DNA of 64,000 bases from Clostridium pasteurianum DSM 525 = ATCC 6013 (GTDB lineage Bacteria > Bacillota > Clostridia > Clostridiales > Clostridiaceae). How positions within the stretch are numbered: position 1 is the stretch's first letter; each line of letters begins with the position of its first letter. The notes beneath the pieces are model-generated. The model was not told the DNA's origin and made no database searches. It was given only the letters and a program-made list of their open reading frames with translations. The position numbers and the translations under genes are program-made. This document shows, piece by piece, positions 9,326-20,351 of this stretch. Location: assembly GCF_000807255.1 (NCBI RefSeq), contig NZ_CP009268.1, positions 2,696,384 to 2,760,383 on the forward strand, read 5' to 3'.

Positions 9326-9351
9326 AAAGGCAGTCCAGGAAGACTGCCTTT
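9326..9351 (-). promoter_or_regulatory. Intercistronic hairpin between fbpA and fbpB
   Basis: A perfect 10-bp stem (AAAGGCAGTC with GACTGCCTTT, loop of 6) lies just behind the fbpA stop. No good U-run follows. It may protect the fbpA transcript 3' end or cause partial termination, giving more binding protein than permease. Confidence 0.5.
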
Positions 9352-9355
9352 AAAA

Positions 9356-10423
9356 TTATTTCCAACCTACTACATTCATTATTTCTACTGCCTTCTTATT
9401 GTACTCGCCAAGTTTTGTTAAGTTTATATCTTGAGTTTTAAATTCTCCCCAAGACTTAAGAAGTTCTGAAGGTTCAACAGCCTTATTTACAGGATATTCA
9501 AAATTGGCTTCTGCAAAGCTCTTTTGAGCTTCTGCACCTGATAAGAATTCTATTAACTTAACTGCATTTTCCTTATTTTTAGAACTCTTTGTAATCCCAG
9601 TACCACTTACATTTATATGTGTTCCGTTAGTTACTTGATTTGGAAAGAAAACTCCTACCTTCTTAGCTGCATTCACTTCTTCAGCATCAGAGGAATTAAT
9701 CATCTTTCCTATATAATATGTGTTCATTATTGCAACGTCACCTACACCTGATACTATTGCTTTAGCCTGATCTCTATCATTTCCCTTTGGTTCTCTTGCA
9801 AGATTCGCTACGATTCCCTTTGCCCATTCTTTGGCTTTTTCTTCACCATTTATTGCTATAAAAGAAGCAAGTAGCGATTGATTATAAACACTGCTTGAAG
9901 ATCTAACTACAACTTTACCTTTCCACTTTGGACTTGTTAAATCTTCATAAGTTGATAACTGCTCAGGCTTTACTCTCTCTTTATCATAAACAATAACTCT
10001 TGCTCTTACTGTTAAGCCTATCCATTGGCCATCCTTGTCCCTTAAATTCTCCGGAACATTTTTTGATATAGTGTCTGATAAAGAGGACTGCAAAAGTCCT
10101 TGCTCTTTAGCCCTATGTAATCTTCCTACGTCCGCTGTTACAAACATATCAGCCTCAGTATCCTTACCTTCCCTTGTTAGCCTCTCCAGCAACTCATCTG
10201 CGGTTCCTTCAACTACATTAACCTTAATGCCTGTCTGTTTTGTAAAATCTGCAAAAAGCTGTTTATCAGTGTCATAATTTCTCTCAGAATATACGTTAAC
10301 AACCTGCTCCTTTTTGTTTTCCCCTTCAGAAGTGTTTGTAGATGCTGCTCTACCACATCCTGCTAAAATTGCTGTTGTTAAAAGTGCTGCTGCTAATGAT
10401 ATTATTATTCTTTTTTTCTTCAT
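9356..10423 (-). CDS. fbpA: Fe(III) ABC transporter substrate-binding lipoprotein
   Basis: The 355-residue protein has a lipoprotein signal with lipobox LAGC (Cys22). The mature part is a class II bacterial solute-binding fold of the FbpA/FutA/AfuA type: VYSERNYDTDKQL at the start, then TADVGRL and a conserved iron-site region near NTYYIGKM. It captures ferric iron outside the membrane for FbpBC. Upstream lie both a direct-repeat promoter (10560-10594) and a Fur-box-like palindrome over a possible second -10 (10466-10480), which fits iron control. Confidence 0.88.
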   Translation of the reverse strand: MKKKRIIISLAAALLTTAILAGCGRAASTNTSEGENKKEQVVNVYSERNYDTDKQLFADFTKQTGIKVNVVEGTADELLERLTREGKDTEADMFVTADVGRLHRAKEQGLLQSSLSDTISKNVPENLRDKDGQWIGLTVRARVIVYDKERVKPEQLSTYEDLTSPKWKGKVVVRSSSSVYNQSLLASFIAINGEEKAKEWAKGIVANLAREPKGNDRDQAKAIVSGVGDVAIMNTYYIGKMINSSDAEEVNAAKKVGVFFPNQVTNGTHINVSGTGITKSSKNKENAVKLIEFLSGAEAQKSFAEANFEYPVNKAVEPSELLKSWGEFKTQDINLTKLGEYNKKAVEIMNVVGWK

Positions 10424-10465
10424 ATTGATTACCGCCCTTTAATGATATTTTTAATTATTTATTAA

Positions 10466-10480
10466 TGAGTTTCATTCTCA
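10466..10480 (-). promoter_or_regulatory. Candidate Fur box upstream of fbpA
   Basis: The 15-base sequence TGAGAATGAAACTCA (minus strand) is close to the 7-1-7 Fur pattern TGATAATNATTATCA. It directly follows and overlaps a TATAAT sequence. It is about 45 bases before the fbpA start. Confidence 0.5.
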
Positions 10481-10559
10481 TTATAAGAATGCACTATATC
10501 CATTAAATTTTTTATTCAAGCTACAATACCTCCTATTTCCTAATTAGGTTTCTAGGTTA

Positions 10560-10594
10560 ACTTTATCAAATTAATGTGTAGAAAATATGAAAAT
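10560..10594 (-). promoter_or_regulatory. Direct-repeat promoter, site 4 (fbpABC)
   Basis: Minus strand: TTCATA, TTTTC, TACACA, 9 bp, then -10 TAAAGT. It has the shared geometry. The leader before fbpA is about 130 bases and contains the Fur-like palindrome. Confidence 0.6.
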
Positions 10595-10644
10595 TTCAAT
10601 TAATGAATACAAAAATACTAGAATAATTGCTATTAACTTAGATA

Positions 10645-10690
10645 AAATAAAAAAGCTATGGCAAATATATACAGTACCTTTACCATAACT
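10645..10690 (-). terminator. Terminator of the nuo operon
   Basis: On the minus strand a 12-bp stem with two G-U pairs (AGTTATGGTAAA with TTTGCCATAGCT) is followed by TTTTTTATTT. It lies about 130 bases past the nuoN stop. Confidence 0.7.
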
Positions 10691-10709
10691 CTTTTATAAT
10701 CTTTATCTA

Positions 10710-10802
10710 TTATTGATTCTTTGCAATCTTAAATAATATTTTGTAGTCTTCACCAAATTTACCAATACCTTTACAATAATCATATAAATCAGAAAATAAC
10801 AT
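10710..10802 (-). CDS. Possible 30-codon ORF directly behind nuoN
   Basis: An ATG at 10802 opens a 30-codon frame beginning MLFSDLYDYCKGIGK and ending KIAKNQ, before the nuo terminator. It is in the same frame as nuoN, so no stop intervenes between the nuoN TAA and this stop. No convincing ribosome site is present. It may be chance or the remnant of a longer C-terminus. Confidence 0.2.
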   Translation of the reverse strand: MLFSDLYDYCKGIGKFGEDYKILFKIAKNQ

Positions 10803-10823
10803 ATATCTTAAGTTTTTCAATTG

Positions 10824-12230
10824 TTACGGTAAAAACGCTTTAGAAACCGCTAAAACCACATTGATTAATTGGTTTGGATAAATTCCAAGAACCACAAGGG
10901 CTATCATAGATACAGTCAGTGCCAATTTAGTACTTTTTGACACAGTAATTGTTTCAAATCCCTTAGGACTTTCTCCAAAGTACATGACCTTAACCACTCT
11001 AAGATAGTAGTATGCTGATACCACGCTCATACCAATACTTAAAAACGCCAGCCATAATTGTCCCTTCTCTATTATAGCTAAGAAAAGATAAAATTTTCCT
11101 ATAAATCCAGCCAAGGGCGGCATTCCTGCCAGGGAAAGTAAAGAAATGAGCATAGCTGCCGCCAGAAAAGGTGACCTTTGGGATAAATGAGCATAATCTT
11201 TAATTTCATTACTGCCTGTTGCTTTAGAAACGGCAATTGCAACCCCAAAAGCGCCCATATTGGCAAAAAGGTAAAATAAACTATAGAGTAAAATTGCTGC
11301 CACACCAAGGCTTGAATCAGCAACAACACCCAATAAAAAATAACCAGCGTGAGCAATACTTGAGTAAGCTAGCATTCTTTTTATATTAGTCTGAGGAATG
11401 GCAGCTAGATTACCTAATATTACAGTTAAAACAGCTAAGAGTATGGTTAATTCAACCCAATAACTGGAAACTGATGACATACCGCCCATAAAAAGTCTTA
11501 GTAAAACTGCCAAAGCAGCAGTTTTAGATGCTACTGCCAAAAATACAGTAATTGAAGTAGGTGCTCCTTCATAAATATCTGGTGCCCACATATGAAAAGG
11601 AACAATAGAGATTTTAAAAGCAAAACCTGCCATTAAAAATATCATTCCCAGTATTTCTAATGGTACAAGATGCCCTGCTGATAGTACGCCAGCAATTTCT
11701 TTAATAATGGTAGTTTGTGTTACACCATACATTAAACTTAAGCCATACAGAAAAATTGCTGAAGACATTGCACCTAAAATAATATATTTTAAACTTGCTT
11801 CTTTGGACTTTTCATCCCCTCGATAAGCAATTAAAATACAAAAGGAAATGGTCATTAATTCTAACCCCATATACAGGGTTATAAGTTCTCCAGAAGATGC
11901 CATAATCATCATTCCCAAAAGTGCTGAAACAATTAAGGCATAGAACTCTCCTTGCTTAAATACTATATGATCCTTAGAAACTAAAACCGTTAAGATGGCA
12001 GCAATTAAAAACAGCTGTTTAAAAAAAGTACTGAAAGCATCAATAATGTAAGCTCCACCAAAGAAAGTTTGTGGATGATTACCATTGAATAAAGAAATTA
12101 CTAAAATCGTAAGGAGACCTATTCCTGTGAGCAGTGCAAATTTTTCTTTATGCTTTGGAAGTAATAAATTTACTGCCAAAAGAATAATACATAAAGCTGC
12201 AGTTAAAAGTTCAACTATATAGCTAACCAT
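10824..12230 (-). CDS. nuoN: Complex I proton-pumping subunit N
   Basis: The 468-residue protein is an antiporter-like subunit with about 14 membrane helices. The family core is visible: the LGLELMTIS region with the key Glu, [16 protein letters not shown], and the [21 protein letters not shown] motif with the conserved Lys. It is the last gene of the operon. Its ATG overlaps the nuoM stop by one base (TAATG). It helps translocate protons during quinone reduction. Confidence 0.95.
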   Translation of the reverse strand: MVSYIVELLTAALCIILLAVNLLLPKHKEKFALLTGIGLLTILVISLFNGNHPQTFFGGAYIIDAFSTFFKQLFLIAAILTVLVSKDHIVFKQGEFYALIVSALLGMMIMASSGELITLYMGLELMTISFCILIAYRGDEKSKEASLKYIILGAMSSAIFLYGLSLMYGVTQTTIIKEIAGVLSAGHLVPLEILGMIFLMAGFAFKISIVPFHMWAPDIYEGAPTSITVFLAVASKTAALAVLLRLFMGGMSSVSSYWVELTILLAVLTVILGNLAAIPQTNIKRMLAYSSIAHAGYFLLGVVADSSLGVAAILLYSLFYLFANMGAFGVAIAVSKATGSNEIKDYAHLSQRSPFLAAAMLISLLSLAGMPPLAGFIGKFYLFLAIIEKGQLWLAFLSIGMSVVSAYYYLRVVKVMYFGESPKGFETITVSKSTKLALTVSMIALVVLGIYPNQLINVVLAVSKAFLP

Positions 12231-13753
12231 TAAAATCCCCTCCCTATAAGCCCTGCTTCTGATATTCTCTTAATCAATGGAATTGCCCCGCTATGAATAA
12301 GATTAATCAGCGGTGCTGGGAATAGTCCAAAGAATATTAATACACCTGATAAGATAACTATAGGAACCATTTCCACGCCTTTAGCATCTTTTAAGTGATC
12401 CCATTCTTTTTTTCTAGGACCAAGGAAAGTATCTTGAATTACCTTCAATATATATACGGCAGTAATGACAATTCCTAGAACAGCTAAAATTGAGATAACT
12501 TTAAAGGGTATAACTGAAAATAGTTTTGTTGTTTTGCTAAAGGAACCTATAAATATGAGAAATTCAGCAACAAAATTATTTAGCCCTGGCAGCCCCAGTG
12601 ATGCAAAGCCAGCAATTATAAAGCCAATGGATATTCTTGGCATTTGATGCATTAAACCGCCAAATTTAGCAATTTCTCTTGTATGAGCCTTATGATAAAT
12701 ATTACCTATTAAAGTAAAGAACAATGCAGTCATAATGCCATGAGCAAACATCTGTGCTACTGCCCCATCAATTCCTGTAACATTTAGAGAAGCTATCCCT
12801 AAAAGTACATATCCCATGTGACTTACGCTGGAATAACCAATTACAAATTTTAAATCCTTTTGAGCCATGGCAACCAGAGCGCCATATACTACATTGGCAA
12901 TGGATAGTACTGCAATTAAGGGAACCCAATATTTTGCACCTTCCGGGAAAAGAAATATTCCTGCCCTTATAATTCCATAACCTCCCAGCTTCATCAGAAC
13001 TCCAGCATGGAGCATACTCACAGCTGTTGGTGCTGCTACGTGTCCATCAGGAGACCAGGTATGAAAAGGCCACATTGGAACTAAAACACCAAAGCCTATT
13101 AGCATGAGAAAAAAGGCAAATTTCTGAAATCCAAAACTATAACTGATACTGCTTAGAGTTTGAATATCAAAACTTCTTATGCCCAGACCATTTGCATAGA
13201 CAAAGGTTGCAATGATCCCAACTAAAACAAGTGAACTGCCTACCAATAAATACAGAGTTAATTTCATTGCTGCGTAGTCTTTTCTGGTACTTCCCCAAAC
13301 TCCAATTAATACATACATTGGAATGACAGCTATTTCAAAGAATAGGAAAAACAAAAATAAATCTCGGGAAATAAATACACCAAAAACACCTGCAACCAAT
13401 AACAGTAGAAATATAAAGAATTCCTTAATTCTCTTTTCCATTTTCCAGGATGCAAAGACACCTGTAAAAATAACGATGGAAGTAAGCAGTATCAAAGGCA
13501 GACTTAGACCATCTACTCCTACAGAATAATTTATTCCAAAGGCAGGTATCCAGGGATATGATTCTATAAATTGAAGCCCACCTGTTCCCCTATTATAAGT
13601 TACAAAAGCTACAATGGACAGCAGCAATGAAATTGAAGTGACAATTGCTGCAGTTACTTTTATTTCCTTAACTTTAGAGGCCGGAAACAAAAGTATTATT
13701 ATAATACCTAAAATGGGTGCTAATAATATTAATGTTAATATCGGAAATTGCAT
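12230..13753 (-). CDS. nuoM: Complex I proton-pumping subunit M
   Basis: The 507-residue antiporter-like subunit has the family signature [20 protein letters not shown] (broken-helix Lys region) and the [17 protein letters not shown] segment containing the conserved Glu. It starts immediately after the nuoL stop, with GGAGGGATATAG as ribosome site. It forms one of the three antiporter modules of the membrane arm. Confidence 0.95.
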   Translation of the reverse strand: MQFPILTLILLAPILGIIIILLFPASKVKEIKVTAAIVTSISLLLSIVAFVTYNRGTGGLQFIESYPWIPAFGINYSVGVDGLSLPLILLTSIVIFTGVFASWKMEKRIKEFFIFLLLLVAGVFGVFISRDLFLFFLFFEIAVIPMYVLIGVWGSTRKDYAAMKLTLYLLVGSSLVLVGIIATFVYANGLGIRSFDIQTLSSISYSFGFQKFAFFLMLIGFGVLVPMWPFHTWSPDGHVAAPTAVSMLHAGVLMKLGGYGIIRAGIFLFPEGAKYWVPLIAVLSIANVVYGALVAMAQKDLKFVIGYSSVSHMGYVLLGIASLNVTGIDGAVAQMFAHGIMTALFFTLIGNIYHKAHTREIAKFGGLMHQMPRISIGFIIAGFASLGLPGLNNFVAEFLIFIGSFSKTTKLFSVIPFKVISILAVLGIVITAVYILKVIQDTFLGPRKKEWDHLKDAKGVEMVPIVILSGVLIFFGLFPAPLINLIHSGAIPLIKRISEAGLIGRGF

Positions 13754-15622
13754 CTATATCCCTCCTAAAATCGGTGCTGCCAGCCATAAAATTATGAAAG
13801 CAATTGCTATAAAAAAGATGAAGGCATAATTCTGCACACTGCCAGAGTTAACAAGTCTAAGCTTGATACCCATCCTTTTTATTAAAAAAGTAGTATTATC
13901 AAAAATTCCATCTACTATCTTTCGATCACACCAGTGGAAGAAACGTGAAATATTTGAAACTATTCTCTCATATAGCCAATTATAAAGCTCATTAAAATAG
14001 TATTGATTAAAAAGAAGTTGATGAATTGGCTTAAATCTCACACTAAGAGCTTCACTTGACACTACCTGCTTACCATATATAAGCCAGCTTAATATGATTC
14101 CACCGAAAGCTGCCGCCACCGATTCACTCATTATGATTAGGTTTGGCTCTATACCTTTAGCTGCCTGAAAATATATGTATGAAGCAAAAGTCTTACTCAG
14201 GAAACCATAGAATACTGCAAAAACTGATAATATTATTAAAGGTAACTTCATATTCCAAGGAGTTTTGTGTACTGGATTCTTTTGCCTTTCCTGACCAAAG
14301 AAGACGATAAAAACCAAACGGGCCATATAAAAAGCTGTTAAAAATGCTGTGAACAAACCTAAATAATATAAAAACCTATAACCATGCTCGTAAGTTACAG
14401 ATAAAATTTCATCCTTGCTAAAAAAACCAGACAAAGGTGGAATCCCTGCCAGGGCTAGAGAACCGATAATGAAAGTCCAGCTGGTAATTTTCATTTTTTT
14501 AATTAAACCGCCCATTTTAAAAATGTCCTGTACCCCAACAGCATGAATAATGCTACCAGCACCCAAAAATAATAGAGCTTTAAAAAATGCGTGGCTGGTA
14601 AGATGAAATATTCCAGCTGTAAATCCTCCTACACCCATTGCCATAATCATATAACCTAACTGGCTCATGGTGGAAAAGGCCAATATTCTTTTTAAATCCC
14701 TTTGCACCAGAGCAATAGTACCTGCCATAAAGGCAGTTATTCCTCCAATGTAAGCAATTACTAAACTCACTTCATGTAATGAAGAAAATAAGATATAACC
14801 ACGTGCAATAAGATACACACCTGCAGCCACCATGGTAGCTGCATGAATTAAAGCACTTACTGGTGTTGCTCCTTCCATAGCATCTGGAAGCCACACATGC
14901 AGTGGAAATTGAGCTGACTTTGCCACTGGACCTGCAAAAATTAATAATGCCGCAATAATAAGAAAGAGAACATTGGAATAAACTGGAATACTAACAGCAA
15001 GTTCCCTGAAATTAAAAGTTCCAAAAGCTATGAAAAGGCAGAGAATTCCTAACAAAAATCCAAAATCTCCTACTCTATTGGCAATAAACGCTTTCTTACT
15101 AGCTCTTGCAGCTGAAGGCTTATGAAAATAAAAGCCAATGAGAAGATAGGAACACAAACCTACCAATTCCCAGAAAAAGAACATCTGAAAATAGTTATTG
15201 GCAATTACTAAGCCTAACATGGAGCTGCTGAACAGCGATAAATTTGCAAAGAATCTAGAAAACCCTGGATCATTTTGCATGTATCCTAATGAGTATATTT
15301 CCACCAGCAATCCAATAAAAGTCACAATCAGAAGCATAATTGCAGTAAGTGGATCAATTAATACTCCAGCTCCAATATTAATGGGAACTGAAAGCCAGGA
15401 AACAGCATATTCAACAGGCTGATTAATACTAACTCCAGAAGTAATGACCTCATAAAAAACACCTAAAGAAAATATAAGAGAAAGACCCATACCTGCTATT
15501 GCAATTACTGCACTAACGGGTTTAAATCTTTTTGTAATAAAACTTATAAACAAAAATGCAATTGCTGGAAATATTGGAATTAACCAAGCTAAACCTATAA
15601 ATATCATCATAACACCTACCAT
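13754..15622 (-). CDS. nuoL: Complex I proton-pumping subunit L
   Basis: The 622-residue protein is the largest antiporter-like subunit. Core motifs are [17 protein letters not shown] and [20 protein letters not shown]. The C-terminal amphipathic helix region after about residue 500 is present, shortened compared with the E. coli protein. The annotated ATG overlaps the end of nuoK by 7 bases; ATG codons at 15610 or 15607, behind GGTAGGTG, are equally plausible starts. Confidence 0.94.
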   Translation of the reverse strand: MVGVMMIFIGLAWLIPIFPAIAFLFISFITKRFKPVSAVIAIAGMGLSLIFSLGVFYEVITSGVSINQPVEYAVSWLSVPINIGAGVLIDPLTAIMLLIVTFIGLLVEIYSLGYMQNDPGFSRFFANLSLFSSSMLGLVIANNYFQMFFFWELVGLCSYLLIGFYFHKPSAARASKKAFIANRVGDFGFLLGILCLFIAFGTFNFRELAVSIPVYSNVLFLIIAALLIFAGPVAKSAQFPLHVWLPDAMEGATPVSALIHAATMVAAGVYLIARGYILFSSLHEVSLVIAYIGGITAFMAGTIALVQRDLKRILAFSTMSQLGYMIMAMGVGGFTAGIFHLTSHAFFKALLFLGAGSIIHAVGVQDIFKMGGLIKKMKITSWTFIIGSLALAGIPPLSGFFSKDEILSVTYEHGYRFLYYLGLFTAFLTAFYMARLVFIVFFGQERQKNPVHKTPWNMKLPLIILSVFAVFYGFLSKTFASYIYFQAAKGIEPNLIIMSESVAAAFGGIILSWLIYGKQVVSSEALSVRFKPIHQLLFNQYYFNELYNWLYERIVSNISRFFHWCDRKIVDGIFDNTTFLIKRMGIKLRLVNSGSVQNYAFIFFIAIAFIILWLAAPILGGI

Positions 15623-15924
15623 TTCAAAATATTGAAATCTTCCACATTAGTTGTATTACGGCTGCGGTAAATATTTAAGATAATAGCTAATCCTAAAGCA
15701 ATTTCAGCTGCTGCAACCACAATGACAAAAATAGCGAAAAGATGTCCGGTAACTTTTTCAGGTGCTAAGAACCTATTAAAAGCTACTAAATTTATATTAA
15801 CTGCATTCATCATAATTTCCACAGACATTAATACACTTATAACATTTCTTTTTGCAAAAGCTCCATAAAGTCCAACACAAAACAAAGCTGCTGCTAATAT
15901 AAGATAACCCTCTAAACCAACCAT
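15616..15924 (-). CDS. nuoK: Complex I subunit K
   Basis: This 102-residue, three-helix subunit has the conserved [16 protein letters not shown] motif, in which the two membrane Glu residues of NuoK occur (one here, one in [12 protein letters not shown]). The start is preceded by AAAGGAGTGAAA. It couples the quinone site to the antiporters. Confidence 0.95.
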   Translation of the reverse strand: MVGLEGYLILAAALFCVGLYGAFAKRNVISVLMSVEIMMNAVNINLVAFNRFLAPEKVTGHLFAIFVIVVAAAEIALGLAIILNIYRSRNTTNVEDFNILKW

Positions 15925-16416
15925 TTAATTTTTCACTCCTTTAGCTAAAATAATAGCTCCTACCATAGCAATCAACAAAAGTATGGCAGAAATTTCAAAG
16001 GGAATCATGTAATTTCCAAAAAATCCTTCTGCAATAGAGCTAATTGTATTTTTTACTTCTAAATTTTTGTAAGTGAAACCAGTAACTAGAATCAAACGTA
16101 CAATCAACCCAAAAAATCCTAAACAAAATATTAGACTAGCCCATCTTAATTTATTAAATGGATTACTATTTTTCATTTCAATTCTTCGTGTAAGCATTAC
16201 AGCAAATACGATTAAAATAGAAATAGCACCGGCATAAATTAAAATCTGTACTAAGCCAAGAAAATCCGCTTCAAGAAAAATGAAAACTACTGCAATACCC
16301 ATAAAGGTTAATATCAATAATAGTGCACTATGCACAATATTTTTTGAATGAATAACTCCTATGGCACAGGCTAAAATTAGAATTGCTATGGGCCAAAAAA
16401 CAAAAGACGAAATCAT
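15925..16416 (-). CDS. nuoJ: Complex I subunit J
   Basis: The 163-residue, five-helix subunit has the typical LEADFLGLVQILIYAGAISI motif. Its ATG overlaps the nuoI stop by four bases (ATGA), indicating coupled translation. The length is close to the bacterial family norm. Confidence 0.94.
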   Translation of the reverse strand: MISSFVFWPIAILILACAIGVIHSKNIVHSALLLILTFMGIAVVFIFLEADFLGLVQILIYAGAISILIVFAVMLTRRIEMKNSNPFNKLRWASLIFCLGFFGLIVRLILVTGFTYKNLEVKNTISSIAEGFFGNYMIPFEISAILLLIAMVGAIILAKGVKN

Positions 16417-16805
16417 GGCAAATCCTCCTTACTGCTGAATAATGTCAATTTGGTTCCAGCTCTATTGTAAACACTTAATTCAAAATCAGAAGTAGACTGT
16501 AAGGCTTTACTAGGACAGCTTTCAACACAAAGTCCACAAAAAAGACAGTACATCAATTCCATTTCATACTTACTTAGATGTCTTTTATTATTTTCATCTT
16601 TATAACTGTCAATGGTAATAACTCTATTAGGACAGCTTAAAGCACAAATACCACAGGAAGTACATTTTTCTGAATCCAGCTTAAAAGAACAAATGGAACG
16701 GGTTGGCAGCTTAGGATGCTGTTCTGGATACTGCTGTGTAATATTTTTTTCAAATAAATGCCCTAAGGTTACTCTAAGACCATTGATTAATCCTTTACCA
16801 AACAT
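16413..16805 (-). CDS. nuoI: Complex I 2x[4Fe-4S] subunit I
   Basis: The 130-residue ferredoxin-like subunit carries two cluster motifs, CTSCGICALSCP and CLFCGLCVESCP (clusters N6a and N6b). It lacks an N-terminal extension, so it is shorter than the E. coli subunit of about 180. In a complex without nuoEFG this subunit is a likely entry surface for electrons from a ferredoxin or flavodoxin. Confidence 0.94.
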   Translation of the reverse strand: MFGKGLINGLRVTLGHLFEKNITQQYPEQHPKLPTRSICSFKLDSEKCTSCGICALSCPNRVITIDSYKDENNKRHLSKYEMELMYCLFCGLCVESCPSKALQSTSDFELSVYNRAGTKLTLFSSKEDLP

Positions 16806-16809
16806 GCGC

Positions 16810-17847
16810 TCACCCCTTAATTAACTGAAATATCTTAACACCTATTCCCGTAAATAAAACATTCATCAAAGAAATAGGAATAAGATATTTCCAATTTAAA
16901 GACATCATATGATCCAACCTAAATCTAGGAAAAGTCCAGCGAACCAGCATAAATAATAAAATTATTACATAGGTTTTTAAGATAAACCAAATCCAGGAAG
17001 GTAATATGGGACCGCTGGCTCCACCAAAAAACAAGGTTACCATAAGTGCCGAAATAGCAAACATATTGGTGTATTCAGCAAGATAAAAAAGTGCATATCG
17101 CATTCCACTATATTCTGTAAATGGTCCAGCTACTATCTCCTGCTCTCCTTCAGGTAAGTCAAAAGGTCCCCTATTCAGCTCTGCTGTTGCAGCAATAAAG
17201 TAAACAACAAAGGCAATAGGCTGTAAAAAAATGAACCAGACATTATGTTGTGCTGAAATGATTTCTCCTAGATTTAAAGAACCACTCAGCATGACAATGC
17301 CAAGAAGAGAAAAAATCATAGGTATTTCATAGCTTATCATTTGGGCAACTACTCGCATTCCCCCTAGGAGAGAATATTTATTATTAGATCCCCATCCTGC
17401 CATTAGAATGGGTACGGAAGCGGTTCCTGAAATGGCTATAAAATAAATTACACCCAAATTTAAATTAGCTGCAATCATATTTTTGCCAAAGGGTAAAACC
17501 GCGTAAACTAATAGAGCAGGAACCATAACTAATAAAGATGCCAACCTAAAAACCCATCTATCTGCTTTACTGGGAATAATATCTTCTTTACCTAAAAGCT
17601 TAACCACATCGGCAAGGCTCTGAAGAATCCCCCGAGGACCGAATCTATTTGGTCCAAGACGCTGCTGCAAAAAGCCGCAAAATTTTCTCTCTAAATAGAT
17701 TAAATACATAGCATTTAACAAAACAAAAACTACAATAGCTATAAAATAAATAATACTCATAATGATACTCACCAAAACATTGGGTATTCCTAATGCCAAA
17801 ATCAATTTTTCAGCCCAGTTAGATATATTTATAAAGATATTTTCCAT
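16810..17847 (-). CDS. nuoH: Complex I subunit H
   Basis: The 345-residue membrane subunit lines the quinone chamber. Conserved motifs are ERKFCGFLQQRLGPNRFGPRG near the N-terminus and FDLPEGEQEIVAGPFTEYSG in the acidic loop. The start follows AGGAGGGAAAA. Both loops are intact. Confidence 0.95.
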   Translation of the reverse strand: MENIFINISNWAEKLILALGIPNVLVSIIMSIIYFIAIVVFVLLNAMYLIYLERKFCGFLQQRLGPNRFGPRGILQSLADVVKLLGKEDIIPSKADRWVFRLASLLVMVPALLVYAVLPFGKNMIAANLNLGVIYFIAISGTASVPILMAGWGSNNKYSLLGGMRVVAQMISYEIPMIFSLLGIVMLSGSLNLGEIISAQHNVWFIFLQPIAFVVYFIAATAELNRGPFDLPEGEQEIVAGPFTEYSGMRYALFYLAEYTNMFAISALMVTLFFGGASGPILPSWIWFILKTYVIILLFMLVRWTFPRFRLDHMMSLNWKYLIPISLMNVLFTGIGVKIFQLIKG

Positions 17848-17859
17848 TTTTCCCTCCTA

Positions 17860-18972
17860 TTATCTATCCACTTCACCCAATATGGGATCTAATGAGGCTA
17901 AAATAGCCACTGCATCCTGAATTGTACCTTCTTTAGCCATTTCAGGGAAGGCACCAAGATTAACAAAGGATGGTCCATGAATGTGAAGTCTATAAGGTTT
18001 ATTGGATCCGTCGCTTACAAGATAATAACCTAAAACACCTTTAGATCCCTCAATTTGATGATAAACATCTCCCTTTGGTGGTTTTATCATTCTAGGAACT
18101 TTAGCTAAGATTGGTCCCTCTTGAATTTGCTGTAATGCTTGTTTAATAATTTTTATACTTTCCTCCATTTCACCAATACGCATTAGCCATCTTTCGTAGC
18201 AGTCACCATTTTTCCCGACAATCACCTTGAATTTGAAACGATCATAAATACCATAGGGTACATCACGCCTTAAGTCCAAATCAATACCGGAGGCCCTCAA
18301 ATTTGGACCTGTCAATCCATAATCCAAAGCTCTTTCCCCATTAATAATGCCCACATCTTTAGTTCTGGCCTGAAAAATTTCATTGCCTGTAATAATGCGT
18401 TCATATTCTACAAAATTTTTGTCCATCTCTGTAAGGAAATTTCTTAAATTTGGAATAAATTCCTCAGGCAGATCCTGACTTACTCCTCCAATGCGCATAT
18501 AATTTGTTGTCATTCTGGAGCCACAAACCATTTCAAATAAATCCAAAATTTTTTCTCTATCTCTAAAAAAATACATCCAAGGGGTATGGCCATTGAGATC
18601 AATTGCCATACTGCCTAAAAAAACTTGGTGACTGGCTATTCTCTGCAGTTCAGCCATAATGATGCGAATATATTCGGCTCTTTCTGGAACCTTAATTTCC
18701 ATAAGCTTCTCCACCGTTTGAACATAACCTAATTCATTTAACATCCCGGATAAGTAATCCAATCTATCGGTATAAGGTATAAATTGGGTATAGGTTCTGG
18801 ATTCAGCTAATTTTTCCATACCTCTATGTAAGTAGCCAATAACATTTTCCACATTGACAATACTCTCCCCATCCAAAGTAAAAATTGCTCGATATACCCC
18901 ATGAGTACTAGGATGCTGTGGTCCAAAATTTAGAGTCATTTCCTCAGTATGAAACACATTCTCTTGTATCAT
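17860..18972 (-). CDS. nuoD: Complex I 49-kDa-type subunit D
   Basis: The 370-residue protein has the [14 protein letters not shown] motif and [11 protein letters not shown] that shape the quinone site, and ends with a family-typical DPILGEVDR. The ATG at 18972 sits 7 bp after GAGGAGG and is preferred over the TTG at 18978. nuoC and nuoD are separate here, unlike the fused form of E. coli. Confidence 0.95.
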   Translation of the reverse strand: MIQENVFHTEEMTLNFGPQHPSTHGVYRAIFTLDGESIVNVENVIGYLHRGMEKLAESRTYTQFIPYTDRLDYLSGMLNELGYVQTVEKLMEIKVPERAEYIRIIMAELQRIASHQVFLGSMAIDLNGHTPWMYFFRDREKILDLFEMVCGSRMTTNYMRIGGVSQDLPEEFIPNLRNFLTEMDKNFVEYERIITGNEIFQARTKDVGIINGERALDYGLTGPNLRASGIDLDLRRDVPYGIYDRFKFKVIVGKNGDCYERWLMRIGEMEESIKIIKQALQQIQEGPILAKVPRMIKPPKGDVYHQIEGSKGVLGYYLVSDGSNKPYRLHIHGPSFVNLGAFPEMAKEGTIQDAVAILASLDPILGEVDR

Positions 18973-18987
18973 CACCAAACCTCCTCT

Positions 18988-19425
18988 CTATCTTCGCTGA
19001 ATAATTTTAAAATCTTTTCGCAGTGGATGTCCAATAAAATTATCTGGACACAATATCCTCTTTAAATTCGGATGGCCAGTAAAGTTAATCCCAAATAGAT
19101 CATATACTTCTCTTTCCTGAACATTGGCCGCCGTCCAATCCTTAGTCAATGAAGGAATCTCAAGTTTTTCATCAAGTTTTACCTTGATTCTAATTAGCTC
19201 ATGAGTTCTTAAGGACATAAAATGATAAATACAGCTTAATCCTTCTTCTTCCACTGCCGTCAAATCCACTAAAAAATTAAAACCATACTCTTTTACCTTT
19301 TTTACAGTTCCTAAAAAAATATTAACTTCTATACAAATAGCCATTTGCGTATTTTCTATGATTTCAACATTTTGCTGATACTCTTCTTTTAATGACGAAA
19401 TCATCCGTTCACAAATTTTACTCAC
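18988..19425 (-). CDS. nuoC: Complex I 30-kDa-type subunit C
   Basis: The 145-residue protein carries the signature [20 protein letters not shown] and ends in HPLRKDF. It is a peripheral-arm structural subunit. Its start overlaps the nuoB stop by 8 bases. Confidence 0.93.
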   Translation of the reverse strand: MSKICERMISSLKEEYQQNVEIIENTQMAICIEVNIFLGTVKKVKEYGFNFLVDLTAVEEEGLSCIYHFMSLRTHELIRIKVKLDEKLEIPSLTKDWTAANVQEREVYDLFGINFTGHPNLKRILCPDNFIGHPLRKDFKIIQRR

Positions 19426-19927
19426 TCATACCCACCTCTTTCGGATGAATAATTTTTTCCTTTAACGTTAAAAGTCCATGAAGTAATGCTTCAGGCCGGG
19501 GAGGGCAACCTGGAATATAGACATCTACTGGTAAAAAAGTATCTGCACCAGGGACAACACTATAGGAGTCTACAAAAGGACCACCACTGGTAGCGCAGCT
19601 TCCCATAGCAATTACCCATTTTGGTTCTGGCATTTGTTCGTAAATTTTTTTCACTACAGGTGCCATTTTTTCAGTAATAGTCCCAGCAACGATCATCAAA
19701 TCTGCCTGCCTTGGTGAAGCACGAAAAACTTCATAGCCAAAGCGTGCAATATCATAACGAGCACCTCCTGCTGCCATCATTTCAATAGCACAGCAGGCTA
19801 AACCAAATGTTAGCGGCCAAAAAGAATGAGCACGACAAAAATTTAATGCATCATCTAATTTAGTTAATTTAATATTTTTTTCTATCTCCTCTTGAATAAA
19901 TTTATTCTGTTCAGATTTTATTTCCAC
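19418..19927 (-). CDS. nuoB: Complex I cluster N2 subunit B
   Basis: The 169-residue protein binds the terminal cluster N2. Ligands visible are the adjacent pair in [10 protein letters not shown], the Cys in [12 protein letters not shown] and the Cys in [12 protein letters not shown] choose the GTG at 19927, which has AAAGAGGGGG about 7 bp upstream and overlaps the nuoA stop by 10 bases. The longer frame from 19957 would overlap nuoA by 40. Confidence 0.94.
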   Translation of the reverse strand: MEIKSEQNKFIQEEIEKNIKLTKLDDALNFCRAHSFWPLTFGLACCAIEMMAAGGARYDIARFGYEVFRASPRQADLMIVAGTITEKMAPVVKKIYEQMPEPKWVIAMGSCATSGGPFVDSYSVVPGADTFLPVDVYIPGCPPRPEALLHGLLTLKEKIIHPKEVGMSE

Positions 19928-20274
19928 TCTAATGCCCCCTCTTTCCACGCATACCATAAACCAATGATTAGAATACCAATAAAAATAAACATCTCAGCAA
20001 AGGCAAATAAGCCCAGAGTCTTAAATTTCACTGCCCAGGGTAAAAGAAAAACTGTTTCAACATCAAAAAACAGGAATACCAAGGCATACATAAAATAACT
20101 GGCTTTAAACCTTATCCAAGTTGAGCCAGTAGTCTCAACACCACACTCATAAGTAGATAGCTTTTCTTTATTGGGCTTATTAGGTCTTACAAAGTAAGCA
20201 GTTAACAAGACAACCATTCCAAAGACAAATGAGGCTACGAGAAAAATTCCTATCATCAGAAAATTTTGTAACAT
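19918..20274 (-). CDS. nuoA: Complex I subunit A
   Basis: The 118-residue, three-helix subunit has the motifs [10 protein letters not shown] (conserved Cys loop near the quinone site) and [15 protein letters not shown]. The ATG at 20274 follows GGAGAGGAG and is preferred over an upstream in-frame codon at 20301. It is the first gene of the operon, about 70 bases after the promoter at 20352-20386. Confidence 0.94.
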   Translation of the reverse strand: MLQNFLMIGIFLVASFVFGMVVLLTAYFVRPNKPNKEKLSTYECGVETTGSTWIRFKASYFMYALVFLFFDVETVFLLPWAVKFKTLGLFAFAEMFIFIGILIIGLWYAWKEGALEWK

Positions 20275-20351
20275 TTTATCTCCTCTCCATCTAACTCTCA
20301 AAGAGAAATGTTTTTATTCATTACTCTACTAGTTAAATCTATCTAAAGACA

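Noticed and set aside
10824-20301. nuoE, nuoF or nuoG hidden in the operon or in short frames
   Set aside because: All space is occupied by the other subunits with tight junctions; no FMN/NADH-binding or [2Fe-2S] motifs are present on either strand.
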